Source: Chlorogloeopsis fritschii PCC 6912
Lineage (GTDB): Bacteria > Cyanobacteriota > Cyanobacteriia > Cyanobacteriales > Nostocaceae
Length of the DNA: 64,000 nt
NCBI RefSeq assembly: GCF_000317285.1
Contig: NZ_AJLN01000116.1
Location: 434,001-498,000 of the forward strand
Direction: 5' to 3'
Part shown: one piece after another, positions 9,383 to 19,245 of the stretch
How positions within the stretch are numbered: position 1 is the stretch's first letter
Layout: the number at the start of each line of letters is the position of its first letter
Notes under the pieces: generated by a model
Told to the model about the DNA's origin: nothing
The model's input: the letters and a program-made list of their open reading frames with translations, nothing else
Databases searched by the model: none
Position numbers and translations under genes: made by a program

Positions 9383-11131
9383 ATGAGACACGAAAAACTT
9401 TCTCCTGGATTGCTTTTAGCTTATGAAGATTATCAAAGAGAAGGACAAGAAGCTCTAATTCCCCACAAGAAATCACTCGGCATAGTTGCCCCCAAAACTA
9501 CACTCAAGCCAACCCGTAGTGTCGTTTTTATTTACTGTGATGAACAAGCAGATTTGAGTCATTTATTACAATACGGGATAGAGGTTAATCAAAATACAGG
9601 AACTGTACGGACGGCTTATTTGCCTTTAGAAAGTTTAGATGCTTTATCAGAAGAGGATACCGTTCAAAGGATCAAACCATCGCGTAAATTACACTTGCGG
9701 ATGGATGTAGCATCAGAGCGAGTAAATTTACCAGAGTTCAAAAAGGCAACTGAGTTGACAGGTAAGGGAGTAATTATCGGTGTCGTAGACAGTGGTATCG
9801 ATCCCAAACATCCTGCCTTTGCGGGACGTATTCTCCGCATTTGGGATCAGACTTTACCAGGGGAGGGAGTATCAGAAGGTGGTTATGGAGCTGAATTAAC
9901 CGAAGCACTGTTGAGTGTTTCTCAAGATACAGATGGGCATGGTACTCACGTAGCCGGAATTGCTGCTGCTTCTGACAGCTCTTATAACGGTGTTGCACCC
10001 GAAGCGGAATTGGTAATCGTTAAAACTGACTTACAAGATGCCCACATTGCCGATGGGGTTCGTTATATTTTCCGGGTAGCAAGGGAAATGGGATGCCCAG
10101 CAGTGGTAAATCTGAGTTTGGGTGGACACGCTGACGCTCATGATGGTAGCGATTCTCTATCAAAAATCATTGATGCCGAAACTGGCCCAGGACGGATTGT
10201 CTGTTGTGCAGCAGGTAACGAAGGTAACGACAATATTCACGGTCAAACCCAGGTTACTGGCAATCGAATGCATACAATGCGCTTTAACGTTCCCTCAGAT
10301 CAAGCAGGCATAGTCTGGTTAAACGGGTGGTATTCTAAAGGCGGACAGTTAGAAGTTTCTGTGCGCAGTCCTAAAGGTTTTGTGACTCCTTTCCAAGCGA
10401 TCGTTACTGATGGCAATCCTTCTAAAGCGTACACTTTATCGGATGCACGAGTAGAAATAGTCACACCTGGCCCCGATCCAGTCAACGGAGAGTATAATTT
10501 CTTCGTACAAATTCGCGGTGTCGGTAACGACAGGTTTATCCAACCTGTACAAGGTGGCATTTGGCAATTGCGAGTACGCAAAGCATCAGGAAGTGATGTA
10601 CGGTTAGACGTGTGGACTTTAAGTGACTCTCCATCTGTATTTTTCACAGGTAAGAGCGTATCCGATGCAGTAAAAATTGGTTCGCCAGGAGCAGCCAGCA
10701 GTGCGATTACAGTTGCTTCTTACACCACTAAAGTGAAGTACACGGATATTGACAACAACAAGCAAGAAATAGGCTTAGAGTTAGATAATATTTCTGAATT
10801 TAGCAGTGAAGGGCCACTGCGTAATGGTGCCCAAAAGCCCGATGTTGCAGCACCAGGAGCGATGATTATTTCTGCCCTCTCCTCGAATGCCAATCTCAAT
10901 CGCTCAATGATGGTAAATTCTAAATTTGTAGCTATGGCTGGTACAAGTATGGCAACACCATTTGTAACTGGTTTAGTTGCATTGTTGTTGCAGAAAAACC
11001 CCAATCTAGATCCAGCGAAGGTCAAAGAAATGCTATGTAAAAATTGTTCTATCCCCGGAAAAGCGGCGGGAACTTTTGATAGTAAATGGGGTTTTGGATT
11101 GATTGATACGCTAAAGCTCGCTGAAGAGTAG
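9383..11131 (+). CDS. S8 family serine peptidase (subtilase)
   Basis: This is a 582-residue subtilisin-like endopeptidase. The triad is visible: Asp136 in GVVDSGIDPKHPAF, His189 in DGHGTHVAGIAA and Ser522 in AGTSMATPFVTG. Residues about 46-108 form a prodomain-like region ending in VQRIKPSRKLHLRMD. Between His and Ser lies a long insert, about residues 290-420, with beta-rich character. No signal peptide or transmembrane segment is evident at the N-terminus, so it may act in the cytoplasm or be exported by an unrecognised route. A protein resembling the prodomain is encoded 465 bp downstream (11597-11908), suggesting a dedicated inhibitor or folding partner. Confidence 0.93.
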   Translation: MRHEKLSPGLLLAYEDYQREGQEALIPHKKSLGIVAPKTTLKPTRSVVFIYCDEQADLSHLLQYGIEVNQNTGTVRTAYLPLESLDALSEEDTVQRIKPSRKLHLRMDVASERVNLPEFKKATELTGKGVIIGVVDSGIDPKHPAFAGRILRIWDQTLPGEGVSEGGYGAELTEALLSVSQDTDGHGTHVAGIAAASDSSYNGVAPEAELVIVKTDLQDAHIADGVRYIFRVAREMGCPAVVNLSLGGHADAHDGSDSLSKIIDAETGPGRIVCCAAGNEGNDNIHGQTQVTGNRMHTMRFNVPSDQAGIVWLNGWYSKGGQLEVSVRSPKGFVTPFQAIVTDGNPSKAYTLSDARVEIVTPGPDPVNGEYNFFVQIRGVGNDRFIQPVQGGIWQLRVRKASGSDVRLDVWTLSDSPSVFFTGKSVSDAVKIGSPGAASSAITVASYTTKVKYTDIDNNKQEIGLELDNISEFSSEGPLRNGAQKPDVAAPGAMIISALSSNANLNRSMMVNSKFVAMAGTSMATPFVTGLVALLLQKNPNLDPAKVKEMLCKNCSIPGKAAGTFDSKWGFGLIDTLKLAEE

Positions 11132-11212
11132 AATCGCGTAGTTAATGAAGCTGTTGGTAACGGATAATTTCAAATACTAACTATTACCAACAGCTATAAA
11201 ATTAAGTAAAGC

Positions 11213-11279
11213 GTAAGGTGGGCACTGTCTAACTTTCCTCAAAGCCTTATTTTTAGGTTGTGAACAGTGCCCACCCTAC
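11213..11279 (-). mobile_element. 67-bp miniature inverted-repeat element, copy 1
   Basis: The ends are GTAAGGTGGGCACTG and CAGTGCCCACCCTAC, a 15-bp imperfect terminal inverted repeat. The core, read on the minus strand, matches copies at 36103-36169 and 39467-39532. It lies between the subtilase and its prodomain-like neighbour. No transposase is encoded, so this is a MITE-like, non-autonomous element. It is followed by ACAAAATTTG, the same bases that follow copy 2. Confidence 0.8.
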
Positions 11280-11481
11280 AAAATTTGCTACAAAATTTGC
11301 TGGCGGGATGGCAACGCAGCGGAGATTTAAAAGATGTGGCTAGCGAAAGGCTTATAGCCTGTGGGCATTTTAAAAACAGGGATGCCCCATCAGTGGATCT
11401 GTAATTAGTAGTAGGCAAGCGTAAGCTAGCTCTACACAAGGGTAGGCAATTTATAGCAGTAAATTTGATAGTTTTATTTTA

Positions 11482-11510
11482 GGGCAGGCTAAAATCAGCC
11501 TGTCCTTTGT
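11482..11510 (+). terminator. Hairpin, possible terminator or leader structure
   Basis: GGGCAGGCT and AGCCTGTCC pair across the loop AAAATC, followed by TTTGT. It could end subtilase transcription, about 350 bp after that stop, or lie in the leader of the small gene starting at 11597. The T-run is short, so terminator strength is doubtful. Confidence 0.45.
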
Positions 11511-11596
11511 GATTCGGAAAGTGGTAATATCTCGCCCTGCTTTCCATCTGTCTGAGCAAGAAAGTATAGACGGGGTATTGATGGGAGATTTTTTAG

Positions 11597-11908
11597 ATGA
11601 ACTATCAGAAGCTAGACGCTGCCCTTGCGATGGCGCTAAATCAGGTTCACGATCCAGAAGAACGTAGTTTGGTAGTCTTCATTCATACCGAAAGACTTAC
11701 AGAAGGATCTGCTGCGATCGCTGTCTTAGAAAATTTGGGTGTTAGTGATATTAACGTGGCTAAGGATGTATTCAGTGCTACTCTATCACCTAATGAAATT
11801 TCTAAATTATCAGAGCAACCTTGGGTGCAGTATCTGAAACTTTCCCAAAAGATGCGTTTGATAGATAGAGGGCTAGGTGGAAGAAACATGGGTATGTCAA
11901 AAATTTAA
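11597..11908 (+). CDS. Free-standing subtilase prodomain-like protein (putative inhibitor)
   Basis: The 103-residue protein has no signal peptide. Residues about 24-92 parallel residues 46-108 of the subtilase encoded upstream. LVVFIHTE aligns with SVVFIYCDE; a segment ending KLSEQPWVQYLKLSQKMRLID aligns with ALSEEDTVQRIKPSRKLHLRMD. The spacing between VVFI and VQ is 51 residues here and 47 there. This is the arrangement of inhibitor-I9/prodomain-like proteins, which can bind the active site of subtilases. A role as inhibitor or folding helper of the neighbour is inferred from this similarity and from synteny. A MITE and a hairpin separate the two genes, so cotranscription is not assured. Confidence 0.72.
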   Translation: MNYQKLDAALAMALNQVHDPEERSLVVFIHTERLTEGSAAIAVLENLGVSDINVAKDVFSATLSPNEISKLSEQPWVQYLKLSQKMRLIDRGLGGRNMGMSKI

Positions 11909-12076
11909 GTTAAATTTATACACTAATTTCCCTGTAGTAGTCATGGAAAGTGCTAATTGCCTGTGGCAGCATACAGCAAATTAAACTCACTAGAAATCTC
12001 CGATCCCCCCCTTACCAGCAGGTGCAGACAGTCCTAAACTGTAGGTGAGAGTTGAAAGGCAGTCGGGAGAAAACTT

Positions 12077-13366
12077 GTGAAAAGAGTTTTAGCAATTATT
12101 CTCGGTGGCGGTGCAGGTACCCGCCTATATCCGCTAACTAAACTACGCGCTAAACCAGCTGTACCACTGGCAGGTAAGTATCGCTTAATAGATATTCCTG
12201 TCAGTAATTGTATAAATTCCGAAATATTCAAAATCTACGTCCTGACACAATTCAACTCGGCTTCGCTGAATCGCCATATTGCGCGTACCTACAATTTTTC
12301 TGGTTTTACTGAGGGATTTGTGGAAGTGCTTGCCGCCCAGCAAACGCCAGAAAACCTTAGTTGGTTCCAAGGTACAGCAGATGCGGTTCGTCAGTACCTA
12401 TGGCTGTTTGAAGAATGGGGTGTAGACGAATATTTAATACTATCAGGCGATCACCTATACCGCATGGACTATCGCCTATTTATCCAGCGTCACAGGGAAA
12501 CTGGGGCTGATATTACTCTGTCAGTTATACCCATCGACGAGCGCCGCGCCTCCGATTTTGGCTTAATGAAAATTGATCAGTCTGGGAGGGTAATCGACTT
12601 TAGCGAGAAACCCAAAGGCGATGCTCTAAAGAAAATGGCGGTTGATACTACCATTCTTGGTTTAGATAAAAGCCAAGCCGAGCAACAACCTTATATTGCC
12701 TCAATGGGGATTTATATCTTTAAAAGAGATGTTTTGATCAAGTTGTTGAAAGATGCTACAGAGCGCACAGATTTTGGCAAAGAAATTATTCCTGATTCAG
12801 CCAATGACTACAACATTCAAGCCTACTTGTTTGATGGTTATTGGGAAGATATCGGAACAATAGAAGCGTTTTATAATGCAAATTTAGCACTAACTAAGCA
12901 ACCCCGCCCGCCTTTTAGTTTCTACGATGAGCACGCGCCGATTTACACTCGCGCTCGTTACCTACCCCCCAGCAAATTATTAGATTGCCATGTGACGCAA
13001 TCAATTGTTAGTGAAGGTTGCATTCTCAAAAATTGCCGCATCGAAAATTCGGTTTTGGGAGTGCGATCGCGCATTGAAGCAGGTTGTGTGATCCAAGATT
13101 CTTTAATCATGGGTGCAGACTTCTATCAGCCATTTGCTGAACGTCAGTCTGATTGCGATCATCGCAGCATTCCAGTAGGAATTGGTGCTAACACAACGAT
13201 TCGTCGTGCCATCATTGACAAAAATACTCACATTGGTTGTGATGTACAAATTGTCAACAAAGACAACGTTCAAGAAGCTGAACGCGAAAATCAAGGTTTT
13301 TACATCCGCAATGGTATTGTCGTGGTGTTGAAAAATGCTGTCATTCCTGATGGAACGATTATTTAG
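12077..13366 (+). CDS. glgC: Glucose-1-phosphate adenylyltransferase (ADP-glucose pyrophosphorylase)
   Basis: The enzyme makes ADP-glucose from glucose-1-phosphate and ATP, the committed step of glycogen synthesis. Its 429 residues match the usual cyanobacterial length. The nucleotidyltransferase signature [20 protein letters not shown] lies at the N-terminus, followed by [24 protein letters not shown] (catalytic Asp region), DFGLMKID and FSEKPKGD. A left-handed beta-helix with hexapeptide repeats fills the C-terminal third (for example [14 protein letters not shown]), and a C-terminal [11 protein letters not shown] block carries allosteric-type residues. The start is GTG at 12077, with GGGAG seven bases upstream at 12065-12069. 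No other glycogen gene adjoins. Confidence 0.97.
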   Translation: MKRVLAIILGGGAGTRLYPLTKLRAKPAVPLAGKYRLIDIPVSNCINSEIFKIYVLTQFNSASLNRHIARTYNFSGFTEGFVEVLAAQQTPENLSWFQGTADAVRQYLWLFEEWGVDEYLILSGDHLYRMDYRLFIQRHRETGADITLSVIPIDERRASDFGLMKIDQSGRVIDFSEKPKGDALKKMAVDTTILGLDKSQAEQQPYIASMGIYIFKRDVLIKLLKDATERTDFGKEIIPDSANDYNIQAYLFDGYWEDIGTIEAFYNANLALTKQPRPPFSFYDEHAPIYTRARYLPPSKLLDCHVTQSIVSEGCILKNCRIENSVLGVRSRIEAGCVIQDSLIMGADFYQPFAERQSDCDHRSIPVGIGANTTIRRAIIDKNTHIGCDVQIVNKDNVQEAERENQGFYIRNGIVVVLKNAVIPDGTII

Positions 13367-13447
13367 TCATTAGTCAATAGTCATTAGTCAATGGTCATTG
13401 GTTATTTGTTACAAATACAAATGACAAATGACAAATGACAAATGACA
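13367..13447. repeat. STRR-like heptamer array
   Basis: Degenerate heptamers (TCATTAG, TCAATAG, TCATTGG) run first in one orientation, then as their complement (ACAAATG repeated). The array begins right after the glgC stop and ends inside the start codon region of the next gene. The two orientations can pair into a long imperfect hairpin. Confidence 0.8.
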
Positions 13448-13954
13448 AGACTAATTTTACTAATTGGTCTTCCTGGTAGCGGTAAGTCAACCTTGGCAAA
13501 ACAATTGCTAGCAGAATGCCCCCCGTGGCGGCTGGTTTCCACCGATGCTATCCGGGGGCAGTTATTTGGTGATGAGGCAATTCAGGGATCGTGGTTATTG
13601 ATTTGGCGAGAAATCAGGCAGCAATTTCAAGCAGCGATCGCCGCAAATGTTACGGTAATTTATGATGCCACTAATGCGCAGCGACGCCAACGCCGTGAAA
13701 TCATTGCTCTAGCCCGCGACATCGGTTTTACTCAAATTGTCGGAATTTGGGTAGAAACACCAATTTGGTTATGTTTAGCACGCAATAAAAGACGAAAACG
13801 TCAAGTGCCAGAGGACGTAATATTTCGTATGTATCGCCAACTGCGAGATGCTCCTCCTAGCTTAGTAGAAGGATTAGACAGCCTGATTTGTTTTTCTCCG
13901 GAGCGAGGAGAGTACGGAAATTGCGCTCGTGCAGTCAGCAAGAACCGTACTTGA
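13442..13954 (+). CDS. P-loop kinase of the zeta-toxin/polynucleotide-kinase-like group
   Basis: This 170-residue cytoplasmic protein opens with a Walker A motif, LLIGLPGSGKSTLAKQL (residues about 5-21). It goes on with STDAIRGQLFGDEAIQGSW, a substrate-binding-type Asp, and VIYDATNAQRRQRREII, which matches the ATP-dependent RNA/nucleotide kinase style D-A-T-N motif. An Arg-rich lid (ARNKRRKRQVPEDVI) follows. The substrate is unknown: nucleic acid 5' ends, sugars or nucleotides are all possible. No antitoxin-like gene adjoins, which argues against a toxin-antitoxin role. The ATG lies in the last unit of a heptamer array. Confidence 0.85.
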   Translation: MTRLILLIGLPGSGKSTLAKQLLAECPPWRLVSTDAIRGQLFGDEAIQGSWLLIWREIRQQFQAAIAANVTVIYDATNAQRRQRREIIALARDIGFTQIVGIWVETPIWLCLARNKRRKRQVPEDVIFRMYRQLRDAPPSLVEGLDSLICFSPERGEYGNCARAVSKNRT

Positions 13955-14079
13955 TTTTATATAAGGTTTGTTAACTTAAAATCAGACTTAGTATGCCTGG
14001 AATTATACCGGGTACAAAATAACGACTCAAATTTTACCTAGAAAAAAACATAAAGGGAATTGCTAGTGGAGGCTGGTAG

Positions 14080-15087
14080 ATGGCTGCAACCGATTTTAAA
14101 GACTATTACGCAATTTTGGGAGTTAGTAAAACTGCCAGTCCAGAGGAAATTAAACAAGCCTTTCGGAAATTAGCCCGCAAATATCACCCCGATGTCAATC
14201 CTGGCAATAAACAGGCAGAGGCACGCTTCAAGGAAATTAACGAAGCCTACGAAGTTTTGTCAGATCCAGAAAAACGTAGCAAATACGACCAATTCGGCCA
14301 ATACTGGAAACAAGTCGGTCAAGGTTTCCCTGGCGGCGGTGTTGGCTTTGATACGGGTGGCTTTGACTTCAGTCAATACGGTAGTTTTGATGATTTTATC
14401 AATGAGTTGTTAGGACGCTTTGGTGGTGGCGGTGGTAGTGCTCGTGGTGGGCGACAAACTTATAGTTACCGCACTTCCACAGGTGCTGCTCCTGGTGGTT
14501 TTGGTGGCTTTGGTGATTTTGGCTTTCAAGATGCTGCTTCCACAGGCACTACCCAAGACAGTGAAGCAACAATTTCCCTGACTTTTTCTGAAGCTTTTCA
14601 TGGTGTTCAAAAGCGCTTCAGTCTGGGCAACGAAACTATTGATGTTCGCATCCCCCCTGGTGCAAAACCAGGAACCCGTCTGCGCGTGCGGGGTAAAGGA
14701 CAAGTCAGCCCTTTTACGCAACAACGAGGAGATTTGTACTTAAAAGTTGAACTTCAGCCCCATTCTTTCTTCCAATTTGAAGGTGATAATTTGGTCTGTG
14801 AGGTAGCAATCACACCAGATGAAGCCGTGCTGGGAGCCTCTATTGAAGTACCTACTCCCGATGGCAGCGTTAGTGTTAAACTTCCGGCTGGAGTACGTTC
14901 TGGGCAGACTTTGCGCCTGCGAGGCAAGGGTTGGCCGCAACCTAAAGGTGGACGTAGCGATCAGTTGGTGAAGATTGCGATCGCTACTCCCAGAGAAATC
15001 AGTTCACAAGAGCGGGAGTACTATGAAAAAATCCGCGTTATGCGTACCTATAATCCCCGCAGTCATTTGCAAAATATCAAATTGTAA
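14080..15087 (+). CDS. DnaJ-family co-chaperone without zinc finger (CbpA/type II)
   Basis: The 335-residue protein has a J domain at residues about 6-72 with the HPD motif ([11 protein letters not shown]). A Gly/Phe-rich linker runs from about 85 to 160. Two C-terminal beta domains follow ([20 protein letters not shown] and [20 protein letters not shown]). No CxxCxGxG zinc repeats occur, so it is a type II J-protein that stimulates a DnaK ATPase. GGAGG at 14068-14072 sits seven bases before the ATG. No dnaK lies next to it; the Hsp70-like protein at the window's left edge is 11 kb away and not obviously linked. Confidence 0.93.
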   Translation: MAATDFKDYYAILGVSKTASPEEIKQAFRKLARKYHPDVNPGNKQAEARFKEINEAYEVLSDPEKRSKYDQFGQYWKQVGQGFPGGGVGFDTGGFDFSQYGSFDDFINELLGRFGGGGGSARGGRQTYSYRTSTGAAPGGFGGFGDFGFQDAASTGTTQDSEATISLTFSEAFHGVQKRFSLGNETIDVRIPPGAKPGTRLRVRGKGQVSPFTQQRGDLYLKVELQPHSFFQFEGDNLVCEVAITPDEAVLGASIEVPTPDGSVSVKLPAGVRSGQTLRLRGKGWPQPKGGRSDQLVKIAIATPREISSQEREYYEKIRVMRTYNPRSHLQNIKL

Positions 15088-15104
15088 AAATTGTTAGTAG
15101 TTAG

Positions 15105-15197
15105 TAGGGACGGGTTTATTTAGATATCTTCGTCATTCTAAAGAGATTACCTTTAAAACCCGCCCGTACAATAGTTAGTAGGGGCGGGTTTATTTAG
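15105..15197. repeat. Inverted repeat with GACGGGTTTA ends plus partial copy
   Basis: GTAGGGACGGGTTTA (15105 on) pairs with TTAAAACCCGCCCGTAC (ending 15169) around an AT-rich loop. A partial second copy of the left end (GTAGGGGCGGGTTTATTTAG) follows at 15178-15197. It lies between the convergent DnaJ-type and ndhD genes and may serve as a bidirectional terminator. It resembles a dispersed MITE-like element with one arm duplicated. Confidence 0.65.
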
Positions 15198-15215
15198 GTA
15201 GCTTGCCTTTTACTT

Positions 15216-16796
15216 TTACCTTACTGCTTCCCCAATTTGAGGAGCATTTAAGGACACCGCAGGGGCTTTTTGTTGAGCCAATGACGGTACAGAATTTCGC
15301 AATCTTTCAGTTAGCTGTACTGTAGAAGCATCGTATACCTGAGTCAAAATCTTGGGATATAAACCAATCCCAATAATTGGCACTAACAAGCAGGCGATGA
15401 TGAAGATTTCGCGGGGTTCAGCATCGACGAGTTTCTGGTGAGAAACTAATTCTTTATTCTCTTCACCGTAGAAAATTTCCCGCAGCATTGACAGCAAATA
15501 AATTGGAGTTAAAATCACCCCAACTGCCATCAAGAACACGACAATAATTTTGAAAGTCGGGTTATAGGCATCGCTTGTGGCAAATCCTACGAACACCATT
15601 AACTCTGCCACGAAACCACTCATTCCTGGTAATGCCAATGACGCTAAGGAACAAGTTGTCCACATAGCGAAAATCTTCCCCATTTTCTTGCCGACACCAC
15701 CCATCTCATCCAACATTAGGGTGTGGGTGCGATCGTAAGTTGCTCCTACCAAAAAGAATAAACTTGCCCCAATCAATCCGTGGGATACCATTTGTAGCAT
15801 TGCCCCATTCAAACCCAAATCGGTAAAGGAAGCAATACCAATCGTCACAAAGCCCATGTGGGAAATGGAAGAGTAAGCAATTTTTCGCTTTAGGTTACGC
15901 TGCGCAAAGGATGTGAGGGCTGCGTAGATAATGTTAACTACCCCCAATATCACCAATACAGGGGCAAAATAAGCGTGAGCATCGGGAAGCATCTGAGCAT
16001 TCATCCGAATTAAGGCATAACCGCCCATTTTCAGCAGAATACCAGCTAGTAACATATGTACAGGGGCTGTGGCTTCACCGTGGGCATCTGGTAGCCAGGT
16101 ATGGAGTGGGAAGATAGGCAACTTGACAGCGTAGGCAATCAAAAAGGCACCATACAGCCAAAGTTGAAGGTTTAAGGCATAATTTTTTGCAGCAAGCGAT
16201 CGCATATCAAATGTGACCGTATCACCATAAAATGCCATCGCCAAGCCAGCTACCAAAATAAATAAGGAACCGCCGGCAGTGTACAAAATAAACTTAGTTG
16301 CTGCATACTGCCGTTTTTTTCCTCCCCAAATTGCTAAGAGCAGGTAAACCGGAATCAATTCCAGTTCCCACACCAGGAAAAACAACAGCATATCCTGGAC
16401 GGCGAATACAGCAATTTGACCGCCATACATCGCCAACAACAAAAAGTAAAATAGCTTGGGCTTTAGCGTCACAGGCCAAGCCGCCAAAGCCGCCAATGTG
16501 GTAATGAATCCAGTCAAAATAATGAGGGGCATTGACAAGCCATCTGCCCCTACTGACCAATTCAAATCCAGCTGCGGAACCCAGGCATAACTCTCAAACA
16601 ACTGCAAATCAGGATTGGAGAAGTCATACCCAAAATAAAAGGCAGTAACAATCAAGGCAAAATCGATCAACCCAACAATCAGGGCGTACCAGCGTACTGT
16701 TTTGCCGTCTTTATCTGGGATGATGGGAATTAGCAGCGATGCTACTACAGGTAACAGAATAATCGTGGTCAGCCAAGGAAAATTAGCTGTATTCAT
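15216..16796 (-). CDS. ndhD: NAD(P)H-quinone oxidoreductase subunit 4 (NdhD)
   Basis: This antiporter-like membrane subunit of the cyanobacterial NDH-1 complex couples plastoquinone reduction to proton pumping in the thylakoid or plasma membrane. Its 526 residues form about 14 hydrophobic segments. Conserved blocks include [21 protein letters not shown] (Glu in the proton path) and [32 protein letters not shown], plus [16 protein letters not shown]. The sequence fits the respiratory-type NdhD1 better than CO2-uptake paralogues by neighbourhood (ndhF upstream), but I cannot exclude another subtype. A terminator-like hairpin lies between it and ndhF. Confidence 0.95.
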   Translation of the reverse strand: MNTANFPWLTTIILLPVVASLLIPIIPDKDGKTVRWYALIVGLIDFALIVTAFYFGYDFSNPDLQLFESYAWVPQLDLNWSVGADGLSMPLIILTGFITTLAALAAWPVTLKPKLFYFLLLAMYGGQIAVFAVQDMLLFFLVWELELIPVYLLLAIWGGKKRQYAATKFILYTAGGSLFILVAGLAMAFYGDTVTFDMRSLAAKNYALNLQLWLYGAFLIAYAVKLPIFPLHTWLPDAHGEATAPVHMLLAGILLKMGGYALIRMNAQMLPDAHAYFAPVLVILGVVNIIYAALTSFAQRNLKRKIAYSSISHMGFVTIGIASFTDLGLNGAMLQMVSHGLIGASLFFLVGATYDRTHTLMLDEMGGVGKKMGKIFAMWTTCSLASLALPGMSGFVAELMVFVGFATSDAYNPTFKIIVVFLMAVGVILTPIYLLSMLREIFYGEENKELVSHQKLVDAEPREIFIIACLLVPIIGIGLYPKILTQVYDASTVQLTERLRNSVPSLAQQKAPAVSLNAPQIGEAVR

Positions 16797-16889
16797 CGAA
16801 GTCGTTCGTAATGTAAGGGCTTAGGCTACTAGCTATTAACTAGCAGTTTTTTCGCGATCGGGCCTTCATTTGTTAGGTTGATTTAACAA

Positions 16890-16930
16890 AAATCAAAAAA
16901 GATAAAGACAGGTAAATACATTTACCTGCC
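16890..16930 (-). terminator. Terminator between ndhF and ndhD
   Basis: On the minus strand GGCAGGTAAATG pairs with TATTTACCTGTC (16907-16930) and is followed by a T-rich tail (16890-16905). It lies 80 bp after the ndhF stop and 110 bp before the ndhD start. It suggests at least partial separation of the two transcripts. Confidence 0.6.
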
Positions 16931-17009
16931 CTCATCCTCATAAAACACACTTGTTGAGCAATAAATAACTCATGAGATAGCAGCAGTGATTACTTCAACT
17001 TTGGTTAAT

Positions 17010-19109
17010 TTAAGTTACACCAAAGACAATCACCAAGCCCAAGACCGCTGCAAACACAATTAAGGCGTAGAACTGAGCGCGACCGTTTTCAAAGTATTTC
17101 AAGCCTTCACCACTGACAAGGGTGAAAAAGCCTGTAAGGTTGACAGCACCATCAACAACGCGGTAGTCAACTTCCATCACTTGTCTAGCTAAACGACGCG
17201 AGCCGAGAACAAAGACGCGGTGGTAAATGTCATCGAAATACCACTTATTGAGAGATAGCTCATAAAGTGGTTTGATTTTGTTTGCGATCGCCACTGGGTT
17301 AATCTTACCCCACAAATACATTAAAGAAGCGACCGTAATCCCAATCAAGGAAATTCCGACTGAACCACCCGCCATAATGTAAAACTCATGCAGGTCAACT
17401 TCTGCGGCTTTTGTTACCACTTCCTCAAGGGTTTCGTTGGGAGAATAGATAAACTCCTCAAAGTAGTTAGCAAAAGGTGTCCCCACCAAACCAATCAAAA
17501 CCGAAGGAATTGCCAGCAGTACTAACGGCAGGGTCATCGTCCAAGGGGACTCGTGTGGATATTCACTATGACCATGACCGTGGCTGTCGTGATCGTGATG
17601 TTCTTCGTGGGCTTCCAGTTCTCCTTTAGTCATTGCACCAGGCCCAAAAGCGGGGGTTCTTTCAAAACCCGCAACAATCGCCATGCCGATAGGAGACTTG
17701 AGTTTCTCCCACAACTGAGTTTTATTGCCCCGGAATTGACCTTCAAAGGTGGTGAAATACATCCGGAACATATAAAAGGCAGTAATTCCAGCTGTTAGCC
17801 AGCCTATACCCCATAGCAGTGGATTAGAGGCAAAGGCGGCACTGAGAATTTCATCTTTTGACCAGAACCCAGCAAAAGGCGGGATACCAGAAATTGCCAC
17901 GCAACCGATCAAAAAGGTCAGTGCCGTAATCGGCATAAACTTGCGCAGTCCACCCATCAACCGCACATCCTGGGCTAAGTCAGGGTCATGACCGACGACT
18001 GCTTCCATACCGTGAATCACCGAGCCTGAACCCAAAAATAGCATCGCCTTAAAGTAGGCGTGGGTCATCAGGTGGAAAAGCCCAGCAGAGTAAGCGCCTA
18101 CTCCCATTGCCATCACCATGTAACCAAGTTGGGAAATGGTGGAGTAAGCTAAACCCTTTTTGATGTCGTTTTGGGTAATGGCTATTGTTGCCCCCAAAAA
18201 AGCCGTAAACGCCCCTGTGTAGGCAATTGTATTCATTGCCGCTGGGACGTGTTCAAACACTGGGTACATCTGGGCAATGAGGAAGACGCCTGCTGCCACC
18301 ATCGTTGCCGCGTGAATCAAGGCAGAGATGGGCGTAGGGCCTTCCATTGCATCTGGTAGCCAGACGTGGAGGGGAAATTGGGCTGATTTAGCTACCGGGC
18401 CTAAGAAAACTAAAATCGCAAACAAAGCTGCCAGCACATTGCTGATCGAACCTGTATGCACCAGTTGGGCAAGGCGATCGCCCATAACTTGAAAATCAAA
18501 ACTTCCTGTTGCCCAAAATAGCCCCAGAATACCCAACAAAAGACCAAAGTCACCGACACGGTTGGTAACAAACGCTTTTTGGGCTGCATCTGCTGCTGAT
18601 TTGCGATCGTACCAGAAACCAACCAGCAGATAGGAACACATCCCTACCAGTTCCCAGAAGATATAAATCTGCACCAAGTTAGGACTAACCACCAGACCTA
18701 ACATTGAGGAGCCAAACAAGCTGAGATAGGCATAGAACCGGACATAGCCGGGGTCGTGCGCCATGTAGCCATCCGTGTAAACCATGACCAAGAAAGCTAC
18801 TGTTGTCACAATCACCAGCATTAAGGCTGTCAGGTGGTCAATAGTGTAGCCCATGCTCAGGTGAAAATTTCCAGCTGCCGCCCATTCTAGGGTGCGAATA
18901 TAAGGGGCGTGACCATGCAATTGACTCCATAATATGGCAAACGACAGCCCCATCGCCGCTCCCATCAAGGAGATAATTAGCACGGCGTTAAGCTGTCGTA
19001 AGCGGTTCGTCACCTGATTTAGAGAGATTAATCCCAGCCCAACCAACATTGCCCCTAAAAGGGGTAATACCGGAATCAGCCAGGCATATTGATAGATTAC
19101 TTCCATCAC
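17010..19109 (-). CDS. ndhF: NAD(P)H-quinone oxidoreductase subunit 5 (NdhF)
   Basis: This is the largest antiporter-like subunit of cyanobacterial NDH-1, 699 residues, with the N-terminal proton-pumping core and the C-terminal helix that braces the membrane arm. Signature blocks: YIFWELVGMCSYLLVGFWY, FPLHVWLPDAMEGPTPISAL and GLAYSTISQLGYMVMAMG, plus the C-terminal LSLNKWYFDDIYHRVFV typical of NdhF. A hydrophilic loop at about residues 495-525 is very His/Asp/Glu-rich (EEHHDHDSHGHGHSEYPHE). The start is ATG at 19109. rbcR lies about 2 kb upstream on the other strand. The type is consistent with NDH-1L/NdhF1. Confidence 0.96.
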   Translation of the reverse strand: MMEVIYQYAWLIPVLPLLGAMLVGLGLISLNQVTNRLRQLNAVLIISLMGAAMGLSFAILWSQLHGHAPYIRTLEWAAAGNFHLSMGYTIDHLTALMLVIVTTVAFLVMVYTDGYMAHDPGYVRFYAYLSLFGSSMLGLVVSPNLVQIYIFWELVGMCSYLLVGFWYDRKSAADAAQKAFVTNRVGDFGLLLGILGLFWATGSFDFQVMGDRLAQLVHTGSISNVLAALFAILVFLGPVAKSAQFPLHVWLPDAMEGPTPISALIHAATMVAAGVFLIAQMYPVFEHVPAAMNTIAYTGAFTAFLGATIAITQNDIKKGLAYSTISQLGYMVMAMGVGAYSAGLFHLMTHAYFKAMLFLGSGSVIHGMEAVVGHDPDLAQDVRLMGGLRKFMPITALTFLIGCVAISGIPPFAGFWSKDEILSAAFASNPLLWGIGWLTAGITAFYMFRMYFTTFEGQFRGNKTQLWEKLKSPIGMAIVAGFERTPAFGPGAMTKGELEAHEEHHDHDSHGHGHSEYPHESPWTMTLPLVLLAIPSVLIGLVGTPFANYFEEFIYSPNETLEEVVTKAAEVDLHEFYIMAGGSVGISLIGITVASLMYLWGKINPVAIANKIKPLYELSLNKWYFDDIYHRVFVLGSRRLARQVMEVDYRVVDGAVNLTGFFTLVSGEGLKYFENGRAQFYALIVFAAVLGLVIVFGVT

Positions 19110-19245
19110 TGACGCCTACTTTTAGAATTCTTCATGAAAAAGGATGAAGGTACAAGTCACTAGAGAAGTCAGAGCAAAGAAAGACTCTACTTTGAACTTC
19201 AAAGAGGCATAAGGCAGAAGGCATAAGGATAAATTAATCTTTCAC

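Noticed and set aside
13367-13447. CRISPR-like array
   Set aside because: Units are 7 bp and contiguous with no spacers; this is an STRR array.
13442-13954. Zeta-toxin of a toxin-antitoxin pair
   Set aside because: No antitoxin-like small gene adjoins; the neighbours are glgC and a DnaJ gene.
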